A stretch of DNA of 64,000 nt from Streptomyces sp. F001 (GTDB lineage: Bacteria > Actinomycetota > Actinomycetes > Streptomycetales > Streptomycetaceae). The notes under the pieces were generated by a model, which saw nothing but the letters and a program-made list of their open reading frames with translations, was not told where the DNA came from and did no database searches. Location: NCBI RefSeq assembly GCF_004187715.1, contig NZ_QZWF01000003.1, positions 124,001 to 188,000 of the forward strand, in the 5' to 3' direction. Shown here one piece after another: positions 1 to 7,683 of the stretch. How positions within the stretch are numbered: position 1 is the first letter of the stretch; each line of letters starts with the position of its first letter. The translations under genes were made by a program, and so were the position numbers.

Positions 1-45
1 GGAAGTTGTTTATAGCTAGCAGCCAAGTGGGGACAACTTATACAG

Positions 46-60
46 AGTTGGCTACCAACT
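46..60. promoter_or_regulatory. Palindromic operator upstream of first small membrane gene
   Basis: AGTTGG-CTA-CCAACT is a perfect 6+6 palindrome 64 bases upstream of the GTG of the small gene at 124. The same palindrome with spacer TCG recurs at 1341-1355 upstream of the paralogous gene, and the flanking CCAAGTGG block is also shared. A GntR regulator lies between the two genes, so it is the natural candidate binder; this is inference. Confidence 0.6.
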
Positions 61-123
61 TAGCACTGAATGGCTTGAGTTGGCGGAGGCTTTGCCTCCT
101 CAACGCCCGAAGGGGGAACCATC

Positions 124-312
124 GTGCCTGCCCTCGCCCTCCTCTCCGCCCTCTTCGTCGTCGGCTTCGAGCAGATGGTCGAAGTGAAGTACGGCGCCAC
201 CGGTGTCGTCGGTCTGCTCCTGCTCACCATAGGCATCAAGGCGAAGAGCCCGGCCGTCAGCTCCGTCGGGGCGGTCGTGCTCGCACTTCTCCTGACCGGC
301 CCCGCCATGTGA
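124..312 (+). CDS. Small two-helix membrane protein (paralogue of 1423-1608)
   Basis: This 62-residue protein has two hydrophobic stretches, roughly residues 2-16 and 26-60, interrupted by a charged EVKYG turn and an IKAKSP segment. The GTG start at 124 is preceded by AGGGGGA at 111-117. It is clearly paralogous to the protein at 1423-1608: both have [F/V]EQ.V..K[Y/F]G followed by G[L/V]..L.LTIG[I/V]KAK. I do not recognise a named family. The two copies flank a GntR regulator and share an upstream palindrome, so they are probably co-regulated targets. Function unknown; a membrane role is inferred only from hydrophobicity. Confidence 0.75.
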   Translation: MPALALLSALFVVGFEQMVEVKYGATGVVGLLLLTIGIKAKSPAVSSVGAVVLALLLTGPAM

Positions 313-350
313 ACGACCGGCGCCCGCAGGAGCCACACCCCGGGAGGCGC

Positions 351-1259
351 TCAGCTCGTGAGCACCAGCTCCGAACTGATCGTCTCCCACAACGCGTTGA
401 ACCACAGGTGCGACTGCTCGACGAACGTCGTGTCGCGCAGGCCCGCGCCCTGCTCGAAGGCGAACAGCATCGACTGGGTGCCCTCGGCGTCGTACAGCTG
501 AAGCTGTTCGTGGTCGATCTCCTCCTCGCGCCGCCGGAGCGTGTAGTACGCGAAGAGCGCCTCCATGCCGTTGAGCAGGTACAGCTTCACCGGCGGCGTG
601 AACGGCAGCGCACGGAAGGAGACATGCACGTCGATGCCGTGCGAGGCACGCAGGGCGAGCAGGTTGTGCTGGAGGACCTGGCCCTGGGCGTTGCGCATCG
701 CGAGCCAGCGCTCGTGCAGCCGGTCGGCGTCGGCGGGGTCCACCGGCGCCGGGAAGGCGAGGTCGATGTCCCGGGACGGCAGCAGGACCCGGACGTCGAC
801 CTTGGCCGGTTTCAGCTGCCCTGCGTGGATCCGGCGCAGCGGCTCGCCGATGGAGAGCGTGAGGGATATCGACGTCAGGCACAGGGCGTCGATCTCGACG
901 TGCGGGGCCGCGAAGGCGGCCGCTATGCGGGGCGCGAGGGCCACGGTGGTGGGCTGCGGCGGGGCTCCCGGGCCGGCCAGCACCCGGTCCGGGTCGGGCG
1001 CCACGGTCGCGGGGCTCCCTTTGGACACGTTGGTGAGCAGCCGCTCCGCCTGCAGGATGCGCAACGCCTGCCGGACCGCCGCGCGCTCGACACCGAACTC
1101 GTCGGCCAGCTGGGCCTGGGTGGGCATGCGCTGGCCCGGCTGCAGCGCCCCGGACCTGATCCGGGCGCGCAGCACGTCTGCCACGTCACGGTGTGTCTTC
1201 TGGGGCGGGTGTGGCCTCTTCCGCCCATTGACGGAGGCGTGTTCCGGCTCCACAACCAA
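351..1259 (-). CDS. GntR-family transcriptional regulator, DevA/DevE-like
   Basis: A 302-residue regulator. Residues ~20-85 form a GntR winged helix-turn-helix (HRDVADVLRARIRSG, then PTQAQLADEFGVERAAVRQALRIL). The remaining ~210 residues form an effector domain I cannot assign to FCD, UTRA or MocR. Length and neighbourhood (near rsiG, nur, glnR) resemble the developmental regulators DevA and DevE of S. coelicolor, which are paralogous GntR proteins; the link is from gene order and fold, not alignment. It is divergent from the small gene at 1423, and the AGTTGG-N3-CCAACT palindrome lies 82 bases upstream of its start, so autoregulation together with control of the two small genes is plausible. 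A later start is possible. Confidence 0.85.
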   Translation of the reverse strand: MVVEPEHASVNGRKRPHPPQKTHRDVADVLRARIRSGALQPGQRMPTQAQLADEFGVERAAVRQALRILQAERLLTNVSKGSPATVAPDPDRVLAGPGAPPQPTTVALAPRIAAAFAAPHVEIDALCLTSISLTLSIGEPLRRIHAGQLKPAKVDVRVLLPSRDIDLAFPAPVDPADADRLHERWLAMRNAQGQVLQHNLLALRASHGIDVHVSFRALPFTPPVKLYLLNGMEALFAYYTLRRREEEIDHEQLQLYDAEGTQSMLFAFEQGAGLRDTTFVEQSHLWFNALWETISSELVLTS

Positions 1260-1340
1260 ACACTACAACTTCCCGCCATCTTCTGGCAGTTCAGAAGTAG
1301 GTGGTTATGAGACGCTTCCAAGTGGAGATAAGTACAGTGG

Positions 1341-1355
1341 AGTTGGTCGCCAACT
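1341..1355. promoter_or_regulatory. Palindromic operator between GntR gene and second small gene
   Basis: AGTTGG-TCG-CCAACT, a perfect 6+6 palindrome, lies almost midway between the divergent starts at 1259 and 1423. It matches the site at 46-60 in both arms, and both are preceded by CCAAGTGG. It probably controls both divergent genes. Confidence 0.62.
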
Positions 1356-1422
1356 TCAACAACATGGTCATACTTCCCGGAGGTTGGCCACCAGGGTCGA
1401 ACAGTCCCGAAGGGGGGACCGA

Positions 1423-1608
1423 ATGCCGCTCATCGCCCTCGTCATCGCCGCCCTGGCCATCGGAGTCGAGCAGTTCGTCCAGTGGAAGTTCGGCCCCATG
1501 GGCCTCGTCGCCCTCGTCGCGCTGACCATCGGGGTCAAGGCCAAGAACACCATGCTCGGGGGCATCGGAGCGGTGCTCCTCGTGATGCTGCTCGCCCAGA
1601 GCGGCTGA
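1423..1608 (+). CDS. Small two-helix membrane protein (paralogue of 124-312)
   Basis: A 61-residue hydrophobic protein starting at ATG 1423 behind an AGGGGGG ribosome binding site. It has hydrophobic segments at about residues 3-16 and 27-58 with a charged QWKFG turn and a VKAKN loop, matching the protein at 124-312 position by position. It is divergent from the GntR gene. A strong hairpin follows 22 bases after the stop. No family is recognised. The paired arrangement around one regulator suggests a duplicated target gene. Confidence 0.75.
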   Translation: MPLIALVIAALAIGVEQFVQWKFGPMGLVALVALTIGVKAKNTMLGGIGAVLLVMLLAQSG

Positions 1609-1629
1609 CGCCCAGGATCCGGCTGGCCG

Positions 1630-1651
1630 GGCTCCCTTCCGGAGGGGAGCC
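1630..1651 (+). terminator. Terminator hairpin after small gene
   Basis: GGCTCCC (1630-1636) pairs with GGGAGCC (1645-1651) around an 8-base loop. It lies 22 bases after the stop at 1608. No U tract, as is usual in Streptomyces. Confidence 0.6.
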
Positions 1652-1667
1652 GGGAGCCCGGTCAGTC

Positions 1668-1755
1668 TGCACAGTCACAACTGAACAGCGACAACCGAAC
1701 AGCGGAACAAGCACACCGCACAGCCACAACTGAACAACAACCACAACTCAACAGC
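1668..1755. repeat. AC-rich degenerate direct repeats in convergent gap
   Basis: CACAACTGAACA occurs at 1676-1687 and 1725-1736, with CACAACTCAACA at 1742-1753 and weaker CAACCGAACA copies between. The strand bias is extreme: almost no G or T on this strand. It lies between convergent genes (small gene, Eis-like). No coding potential seen; role unknown. Confidence 0.55.
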
Positions 1756-1797
1756 ACGCTACGGATGAGTCCACCCGCCGTCGGCAGAAGGGAGCAC

Positions 1798-3048
1798 TCA
1801 GAACAGGTCCGGGCACCAAGGCCGCCTGGACGTGCGCAGCAGGGCGTCGGCCGACCGGGCGGCGCCCGCTCGTGCTTCCTGCACCCGGCCCAGCGTCGCG
1901 AGCCGCACCGCCGACTCGTCCCCGAGCCACAACGCCGCCAGGTCGCCGACGTCCAGCGTGAGGTCGGCGCTCTGCGTGGTCGGCGCACAGGACGCACCTG
2001 CCGCAGACGCCTCGAGCCGGTACCGTCCGCCCGCGAGCCCTCCCGCGTCGACCACCTCCAGCACCAGCGAGCCCTCCCCCTCGTACGTCCGCGCCTCAAG
2101 CGCCCGTACGACGTCCAGGATCCGCACCCACAGCCAGTCGGCCTGCGTGGTGACACGGGCGGCACGCGGGTCCGGCAGATAGAGCGGCAGCAGGTCGTCC
2201 GGGGCCCGCCAGCCGGTCTTCACCTGGGTGATCCAGTCGATCGAGCAGAGGTAGTGCCACAGGGCGCGCTCGGCGGCCGGGGTCACCGCGATCAGCCAGT
2301 TCACGTCGGCGGTGTCGTGCGGCTGCTTGCCGTGCCAGTTGTCGTCGGCCTCGTAGGACACCATGCCCTCGACCTCGCCGGTGGCTGAGCGGTGGACGGC
2401 GTAGAAGGGCTCGGTCCAGGACCCGTTGTAGCGCAGGGCGCCGGTGTTGTACCGCCACCACAGCTCGCCCCGGCTGACCGCGCCGGGCTGGGCGCGGCGC
2501 AGCCGTTCGTGCAGTTCGGGGCCGAGCTTGCGGATGTCCTCGCCCTCCACGACGTCGATCCGGCCGCCGTCCTGCGGGCCCGACCAGCGGGGGTCGAGGC
2601 CGGTGCGGGGCACGTCGATGGTCCACTCGGTCGTCCAGGTGGCCAGTCCGAAGCCGTAGCGGCCGTAGATCGGGTACTCGGCGGCGATCAGAGTCGCGAC
2701 GACGTCCCCGCGTTCCTTCGCCGCCGCCAGGTCCTGGGTCATCATGCGGCTGAGGAGGCCGCGGCGACGGTGCGTGGGGGTGACGGTGACATTGGATATG
2801 GCGTCGGCCGGCACGGCGGCGCCGCCCACGGCCGTGAGTTCCTGCGCGAAGGACCGGAACGTCGCGACACACCGCTCGCCGTCGAACGCACCGAGCAGTC
2901 TGCCCGGCACGAACTGGTGGCGGCGGGCCTGAAGTTGCTCTTCCGTCAGCTTCGGCTCCCGCAGGAAGCCGACGTTCAGGGCGCGATGCCAGTCCTCGAA
3001 GTCGGATTCGGTGATCGGGCGTACGGCAAGGTCGTCGCGGCTGCTCAT
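1798..3048 (-). CDS. Eis-like GNAT N-acetyltransferase
   Basis: A 416-residue protein with the Eis architecture: an N-terminal GNAT domain with the acetyl-CoA loop [15 protein letters not shown] (residues ~90-105) and the Eis hallmark YGRYGFG, a second GNAT-like region, and a C-terminal sterol-carrier-like domain ([13 protein letters not shown]) ending in a terminal phenylalanine, as Eis enzymes do. The family N-acetylates amines, including aminoglycosides; the substrate here is unknown. The gene appears to be its own unit, divergent from nothing and convergent with the small membrane gene. Full length for the family. Confidence 0.9.
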   Translation of the reverse strand: MSSRDDLAVRPITESDFEDWHRALNVGFLREPKLTEEQLQARRHQFVPGRLLGAFDGERCVATFRSFAQELTAVGGAAVPADAISNVTVTPTHRRRGLLSRMMTQDLAAAKERGDVVATLIAAEYPIYGRYGFGLATWTTEWTIDVPRTGLDPRWSGPQDGGRIDVVEGEDIRKLGPELHERLRRAQPGAVSRGELWWRYNTGALRYNGSWTEPFYAVHRSATGEVEGMVSYEADDNWHGKQPHDTADVNWLIAVTPAAERALWHYLCSIDWITQVKTGWRAPDDLLPLYLPDPRAARVTTQADWLWVRILDVVRALEARTYEGEGSLVLEVVDAGGLAGGRYRLEASAAGASCAPTTQSADLTLDVGDLAALWLGDESAVRLATLGRVQEARAGAARSADALLRTSRRPWCPDLF

Positions 3049-3165
3049 GGGGCCACCGTAGGCGTACGCGGGTCAGGGTGTCGCGGGGATTTGACGGCGG
3101 GTGGGCGGATCAGAAGACCGCCCGAGAACCGCCCGCCTCTCCCCACCGGCCCGCGTGCCTGGGCG

Positions 3166-3783
3166 TCACATCAGCAGGTCGTCGACCTGCGCCTCCCCCT
3201 CACGGTAGCGGCGGGCGATCTCCGCGCTGCAGCCGTCTGCCGTCCGCTGCAGCCGCTGCCTGCGCCGGGAGACCTGCTGCTCGTAGCGCACCAGACGCCC
3301 CATCGCGGTGGTCAGCTCCAGGTCCGTCCGTGCATCCAGGGCCGACAGCTCGACCTCGGCGAGCATCTCGGCGGCCAGCCGCCGGTACTCCTCGCTGTGC
3401 GGGGTGCCCAGCGTCACATGGCGGGCGGAGGAGCGGTGCCGGGCGGGGGCGTCGGTGAGGATCTCCGAGAGCCGCTCGACGACGGACGCCTCGCCCGCCT
3501 CCAGCAGGGACTTCGGCCCGCGTCGGGCCAGCTCCGCGCGCAGGATGTCGATCCGCCCCTGAAGCAGCCGGCGTACGTAACTGAGGTCGGCCTCGTCGCG
3601 CTGGGCGTCCCGGCGCAGGATGCGTAGTTCGGGCAGGCTGAGCGCGGTCAGATCGTGCTCGGGCGGATCCGGGGGCAGCTGCGGGCTGTCGGTGCGCTGC
3701 ACGGGCGGCCGGAGTGACTCTCCGCCTCCCACGTGGGTCAACGAGACAACCACAGGTGGCTGCCCGGTACTCGGTGTGCTCAT
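3166..3783 (-). CDS. rsiG: RsiG, c-di-GMP-dependent anti-sigma factor for WhiG
   Basis: This 205-residue helical protein carries two exact copies of the c-di-GMP-binding motif E(X)3S(X)2R(X)3Q(X)3D. The first uses E64, S68, R71, Q75 and D79; the second uses E168, S172, R175, Q179 and D183. In Streptomyces RsiG, a dimer of c-di-GMP is held by these helices, and the complex sequesters the sporulation sigma factor WhiG, linking second-messenger level to differentiation. The N-terminal ~45 residues are Pro-rich and probably disordered. whiG is not in this window. The identification rests on the duplicated motif and length and is strong. Confidence 0.93.
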   Translation of the reverse strand: MSTPSTGQPPVVVSLTHVGGGESLRPPVQRTDSPQLPPDPPEHDLTALSLPELRILRRDAQRDEADLSYVRRLLQGRIDILRAELARRGPKSLLEAGEASVVERLSEILTDAPARHRSSARHVTLGTPHSEEYRRLAAEMLAEVELSALDARTDLELTTAMGRLVRYEQQVSRRRQRLQRTADGCSAEIARRYREGEAQVDDLLM

Positions 3784-3951
3784 GTGCCTCTACCGTCCCC
3801 TCAACCGGCTGGGGCAACATCGTGCCACCCCAAGTGGCCCGTATGAGACTTAGTGCCCCCGAACGACCCCAGATGGGGGGTTAGGGATCAAAAAGAGTGC
3901 TGGTACGGACCATCTGCGAAGCCGGATGGCGCAGACCGGCATGATGGTCGT

Positions 3952-4377
3952 ATGCGTGCAGTGGTGCAGAGGGTGGACGGCGCGAGCGTCGTCGTGGACG
4001 GCGAGACCGTCGGGGAGATCATCGGTGAGGGGCTGTGCGTCCTGGTCGGCGTGACCCATGAGGACACCAAGGAGAAGGCGGCCCAGCTCGCTCGCAAGCT
4101 CTGGTCGATCCGGATGCTGCACGACGAGAAGTCCTGCAGCGACGTCGACGCTCCACTGCTTGTGATCAGCCAGTTCACCCTGTACGGCGATGCCCGCAAG
4201 GGGCGGCGGCCCACCTGGAACGCGGCCGCGCCCGGCGAGGTGGCCGAGCCGCTGGTCGACGAGGTGGTCGCTCAGTTGCGGGGGCTGGGGGCGACCGTGG
4301 CGACGGGGCGGTTCGGGGCGCGGATGCGGGTGTCTTTGACTAATGACGGGCCGTTTACAGTGCTGCTCGAGATGTAG
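3952..4377 (+). CDS. dtd: D-aminoacyl-tRNA deacylase
   Basis: A 141-residue DTD enzyme that hydrolyses D-amino acids mischarged on tRNA. Signature motifs are present: SQFTLYGD in the middle (residues ~77-84) and NDGPFT near the C-terminus (family NxGP[F/V]T). ATG 3952 gives the conserved MRAVVQRV N-terminus; an in-frame start at 3853 would add 33 residues with no family counterpart. It is convergent with ygfZ; a long palindromic repeat lies between the two stops. Confidence 0.95.
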   Translation: MRAVVQRVDGASVVVDGETVGEIIGEGLCVLVGVTHEDTKEKAAQLARKLWSIRMLHDEKSCSDVDAPLLVISQFTLYGDARKGRRPTWNAAAPGEVAEPLVDEVVAQLRGLGATVATGRFGARMRVSLTNDGPFTVLLEM

Positions 4378-4410
4378 GCCCCGCGTTGGTGTCGGCGTCC
4401 GGGTGGGTCG

Positions 4411-4512
4411 CGCAGCCCGGCGCCGACGGGGTGCCTCCCCCAGGGGGACCCCCAGCGCCCACCCGTGCCGCCCTGGGGGTCCCCCCTCTGGGGGAGGCAC
4501 GACTGCCCGCGG
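4411..4512. repeat. Dispersed palindromic intergenic repeat, copy 1
   Basis: A long stem-loop: GTGCCTCCCC at 4431-4440 pairs with GGGGAGGCAC at 4491-4500, and an inner CAGGGGGACCCCCAG block faces CTGGGGGTCCCCC. The flanks CGCAGCCCGG and GACTGCCCGC are shared with the copy at 39571-39674. It lies between the convergent genes dtd and ygfZ and could act as a two-way terminator. Confidence 0.75.
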
Positions 4513-4523
4513 GCTACCAGGTG

Positions 4524-5489
4524 CTACGGCTCGACCACGACTTCCTGCGCCGCCGCCGTCGTGTCGGCCACCAGCCGTGCGTCCACCGGGACGTTTCGCT
4601 TCACCAGGGCGAGGGCGATCGGGCCCAGTTCGTGGTGGCGTACGGACGTCGTGACGAAACCGATCTTGCGGCCGTCGGGGCCGTCGTCCGCGAGGCGCAG
4701 CTCGGTGCCGTGCGTCGGCAGGTGCACCTCGCTGCCGTCCAGGTGCAGGAAGACCAGCCGGCGCGGCGGCTTGCCCAGGTTCTGCACCCGGGCGACGGTC
4801 TCCTGGCCCCGGTAGCAGCCCTTCTGGAGGTGCACGGCAGTGCCGATCCAGCCCAGCTCGTGCGGGATCGTGCGGTGATCGGTCTCGAAGCCGAGCCGCG
4901 GCCGGTGCTGCTCGACGCGCAGCGCCTCGTACGCCAGGATCCCGGCCGGGGGACCGGCCTTCTCGGCGTACGACTCGAGGTCCGCGCGCGGCAGGAACAG
5001 ATCACGCCCGTACGCCGTCTCCCGTACGACGGTGCCCTCCGGCACCTCGGCGATCGAACCGGCCGGCAGGTGCAGGACCGCGAAGTCGGCCGTCCGGTCG
5101 GCGACCTCGACCCGGTAGAAGAACTTCATCGACTCCAGGTATGCGATCAGTGCGTCCTGTGTGCCGGGTTCGATGTGCGCCCAGACGGTCTCGCCGTCGT
5201 CGACGAGATACAGCGCGTGCTCGATGTGGCCGTGCGCGGACAGGATCAGTGCCTCGGTGGCCTCGCCCACGGGCAGCTCGCTGACGTGCTGGGTGAGCAG
5301 CAGATGCAGCCAGCTCAACCGGTCCTCGCCGGACACGGCGACGACTCCGCGATGCGAGAGGTCGACGAAGCCGGTGCCGCCGGCGAGGGCACGCTGCTCG
5401 CGGAACAGGTCACCGTAGTGGGCGGCGACGCCTTCGTCCACACCCTCGGCGGGGACGGCGCCGGGCAGGGACAGCAGGGGGCTCTTCAT
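4524..5489 (-). CDS. ygfZ: YgfZ/GcvT-like folate-binding protein
   Basis: A 321-residue YgfZ family protein. The diagnostic KGCYRGQE motif (family K-G-C-Y-x-G-Q-E) lies at about residue 227. YgfZ proteins have the GcvT fold, bind tetrahydrofolate and support assembly or repair of iron-sulfur enzymes. The start at 5489 lies only 10 bases after the stop of nur, so the minus-strand order nitrobindin-fold gene, nur, ygfZ looks like one operon. Full length. Confidence 0.92.
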   Translation of the reverse strand: MKSPLLSLPGAVPAEGVDEGVAAHYGDLFREQRALAGGTGFVDLSHRGVVAVSGEDRLSWLHLLLTQHVSELPVGEATEALILSAHGHIEHALYLVDDGETVWAHIEPGTQDALIAYLESMKFFYRVEVADRTADFAVLHLPAGSIAEVPEGTVVRETAYGRDLFLPRADLESYAEKAGPPAGILAYEALRVEQHRPRLGFETDHRTIPHELGWIGTAVHLQKGCYRGQETVARVQNLGKPPRRLVFLHLDGSEVHLPTHGTELRLADDGPDGRKIGFVTTSVRHHELGPIALALVKRNVPVDARLVADTTAAAQEVVVEP

Positions 5490-5499
5490 ACGCCCAAGC

Positions 5500-5940
5500 C
5501 TACGACTCGGTAGGTGAACTCCTCGCAGCCGAGCAGTCCTTGCACCGGCCGAAGATCGCGAAGTGCTTCATGTCGGTGTCGAAGCCGAAGCGTTCCCGCA
5601 GCTTGGCGGTGAAATCGGCGGCGATCTCCACATCGGCCTCGATGACGTTCGTGCAGTCGCGGCAGACGAGGTGGAGATGGTGATGCCGGTCGGCCAGGTG
5701 ATAGGTGGGCGCGCCGTGCCCGAGATGCGCGTGGCTGACCAGCCCGAGCTCCTCCAGCAGCTCCAGCGTCCGGTAGACCGTGGAAATGTTGACCCCCGAC
5801 GCCGTCTTCCGTACTTCCACGAGGATGTCGTCGGGGGTCGCGTGTTCCAGGTGATCCACGGCTTCGAGCACGAGCTGCCGCTGCGGCGTCAGCCGGTAGC
5901 CGCGCTGCCTGAGGTCACTCTTCCAGTCGGTGCTCACCAC
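5500..5940 (-). CDS. nur: Nur, nickel-responsive Fur-family repressor
   Basis: A 146-residue Fur-family regulator with an N-terminal winged helix (ISTVYRTLELLEELGL) and a His-rich dimerisation domain. Residues reported for the nickel and M sites of S. coelicolor Nur are all present at the same numbers when GTG 5940 is used as start: H33, H70, H72, H86, H88, H90 and H126. This separates it from Zur and FurA. Nur represses nickel uptake and the iron superoxide dismutase when nickel is available. The CxxC pair at C93/C96 and a C-terminal CKDC are also present. Confidence 0.93.
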   Translation of the reverse strand: MVSTDWKSDLRQRGYRLTPQRQLVLEAVDHLEHATPDDILVEVRKTASGVNISTVYRTLELLEELGLVSHAHLGHGAPTYHLADRHHHLHLVCRDCTNVIEADVEIAADFTAKLRERFGFDTDMKHFAIFGRCKDCSAARSSPTES

Positions 5941-5971
5941 ACTGGAAGTCTAGAGCCAGATGAGGAAAGGC

Positions 5972-6547
5972 CTACTTGAAGAAGGCGATGCCGTCGTCGG
6001 GCAGGTCGTCCGGCAGGGCCTTCGCCCAGCGCTCCACGTCCTCCGGGGTGACGACCTTCTTCAGCTGGGCCGACATGTACGGCCGCAGTTCGACCTCGGG
6101 CGTCTGCTTCTCGCCGACCCACATCAGGTCGCTCTTGACGTAGCCGTACAGCCGCTTGCCGCCGCTGTAGGGGCGGGAAGCCGCGGTGCGGGCGACCGCG
6201 TCCGTGACCAGGTCGATCTGCGGCTTCTGGTCGGCCAGCTCGCCGTACCAGATCTCGATGACGCCGTCGTCGCGGGTCATCGTGACCTCGACCTTGCGGT
6301 CGGCGTCGATCCGCCAGAAGCCGTGCTCGGACTCCAGCGGCCTGACCTTGTTGCCCTCCTGGTCCAGCACCCAGGTGTGGGACTGGTACTCGAGGAAGTC
6401 CCGGCCGTCGTGCGTGAAGGTGACCTCCTGCCCGAAGTTGCACTTCTCGGCACCAGGGAAGTCGTGCACACCCGCGCCCGCCCAGTTGCCGAGCAGGAAG
6501 GCAAGCGGGACGAGGTCCTTGTGGAGGTCGGACGGGATCTCGATCAT
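5972..6547 (-). CDS. FABP/nitrobindin-fold protein (THAP4-like domain)
   Basis: A 191-residue beta-barrel family protein with the GxWxGxG motif (GNWAGAG, residues ~20-26). Heme nitrobindins carry a C-terminal histidine ligand in a context like H-L-x-A-x-L; here the equivalent stretch reads PYMSAQLKKV with no histidine. I infer that this member does not bind heme in the usual way. It lies 31 bases upstream of nur on the same strand and is probably co-transcribed with nur and ygfZ. Ligand unknown. Confidence 0.85.
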   Translation of the reverse strand: MIEIPSDLHKDLVPLAFLLGNWAGAGVHDFPGAEKCNFGQEVTFTHDGRDFLEYQSHTWVLDQEGNKVRPLESEHGFWRIDADRKVEVTMTRDDGVIEIWYGELADQKPQIDLVTDAVARTAASRPYSGGKRLYGYVKSDLMWVGEKQTPEVELRPYMSAQLKKVVTPEDVERWAKALPDDLPDDGIAFFK

Positions 6548-6592
6548 GATCAGCTCAGAAGTCTCGTACGTCGGTAATGGCTATGGCGATGG

Positions 6593-6691
6593 TCAGCGCT
6601 GGCCCTGGTACAGCTTCTTCACGGCCAGGCCGGTGAAGGCGAGGACGCCGACGCAGACCAGGACCAGAAGGACTTCGAAGAAGACGATCAC
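6593..6691 (-). CDS. 32-residue single-span membrane peptide
   Basis: A short ORF from GTG 6691 to TGA 6593 encodes a 32-residue peptide. A hydrophobic helix (IVFFEVLLVLVCVGVLAF) is followed by a basic tail ending KKLYQGQR. The ribosome binding site AGGAG sits 6 bases before the GTG, which strongly favours translation. It stands alone between the nitrobindin-fold gene and the terminator at 6731-6763. The positive C-terminus predicts an N-out/C-in span. Function unknown. Confidence 0.7.
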   Translation of the reverse strand: MIVFFEVLLVLVCVGVLAFTGLAVKKLYQGQR

Positions 6692-6730
6692 GGGATGCTC
6701 CTTGGTGAGCGGAGGTGCGTGGTGCACGGG

Positions 6731-6763
6731 GCCGGGCCCCAGCTTACGCGGGTGGGGCCCGGC
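6731..6763. terminator. Terminator hairpin
   Basis: GCCGGGCCCC (6731-6740) pairs perfectly with GGGGCCCGGC (6754-6763) around a 13-base loop. It ends transcription of the three-gene membrane protein operon arriving from 9670 on the minus strand. Confidence 0.75.
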
Positions 6764-6783
6764 GCTCTTTGTGAGGTACGCCC

Positions 6784-7683
6784 TCAGCCGAGCAGCTGGC
6801 TCTGCAGGACGACCGTCTGCTGGAAGGGGACGGCCGCGGCGGCGCCCTTGCGAGACTGCAGGATCACTGCGAGGACGTCACCGGCGGAGAGGTAGGCCTG
6901 GCGGACCTGCTCGTCGCCGTACGGCTTGGCCTCGACATAGACGGACTGCTGGACGTCGTCGCTGCGGGCCTTCTCCGGGAACTTCTCGTCGTACATCGTG
7001 GCGTCCGCGCCGCGCACCGTGTACCCCGGGCCGGCGAACTGTGCGAGCTCGCCCGAGAACAGCTCGTCCACGACGGCCGCGGTGTTGAACCGGAGCAGGT
7101 AGATCCGCGTGTGCGTGCCGTCCTCGGTGGTCCAGCCGCGGGCCGCGATGTGCCGCAGGCCGTGGTCGGTCAGGTCCTGCCCGAAGTCCTCCCGGTCCTC
7201 CTTCGACTGGAACTCCCCGAGGAACTCCTTCGTGGCCAGCCAGCCGTCCGCACCGCGCAGGGACTGGTCCGCCTTCGCGCCCTTCGGCGCCGGCAGGAGC
7301 AGTTCGCGCAGGTCGGCGTGGTGGATGCCGGCCGCGTTGACGTCGGCGAAGGGCTCTGGGCTGCCGGACGGCAGCGGCGGCCTGGTGATCTCCGGGTACG
7401 GCCAGCGCCCGTCCGACTCCGTGGCGAGACCGGGTACGTCCGTGCGCTCCAGCCGGGTGATGCCGTACGCCGTCGCGGCGCCGACAGTCGCGAAGACGAC
7501 GACGGCGGCGGTCCAGCGCAGGACGGCCCGCAGGGCGCGGCGGTCCTTCTTCGCCGGGGGTTCAGCCGGGGGTTCAGCCGGAGCCTCTGCCGGGGCTTCT
7601 GCCGTGGGCACTGCGGGCGGCGCCTCGGGCAGCGGCGGTATGACGACCGGCTGCTCCTCCGTGGCGTGCGTCTGCTCGGTCAT
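6784..7683 (-). CDS. Membrane-anchored extracytoplasmic protein (last of three)
   Basis: A 299-residue protein. It has a Pro/Ala/Glu-rich cytoplasmic N-terminus with EAPAE/EPPAE repeats (to ~44), a basic KKDRRALRAVLRW patch, one transmembrane helix (~58-75), then a large extracytoplasmic domain. The segment DLRELLLPAPKGAK followed by GADGWL is shared with the product of 8912-9670 (DLRELLLERPKGAR...GSDGWL). Its start overlaps the stop of the preceding gene by four bases (ATGA), so the genes are translationally coupled. No named family recognised. Confidence 0.85.
   Translation of the reverse strand: MTEQTHATEEQPVVIPPLPEAPPAVPTAEAPAEAPAEPPAEPPAKKDRRALRAVLRWTAAVVVFATVGAATAYGITRLERTDVPGLATESDGRWPYPEITRPPLPSGSPEPFADVNAAGIHHADLRELLLPAPKGAKADQSLRGADGWLATKEFLGEFQSKEDREDFGQDLTDHGLRHIAARGWTTEDGTHTRIYLLRFNTAAVVDELFSGELAQFAGPGYTVRGADATMYDEKFPEKARSDDVQQSVYVEAKPYGDEQVRQAYLSAGDVLAVILQSRKGAAAAVPFQQTVVLQSQLLG

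Noticed and set aside
6..1310. 434-residue plus-strand ORF over the GntR gene
   Set aside because: Antisense shadow with Arg/Gly/Gln-rich low-complexity composition; the minus frame has a clear GntR HTH.
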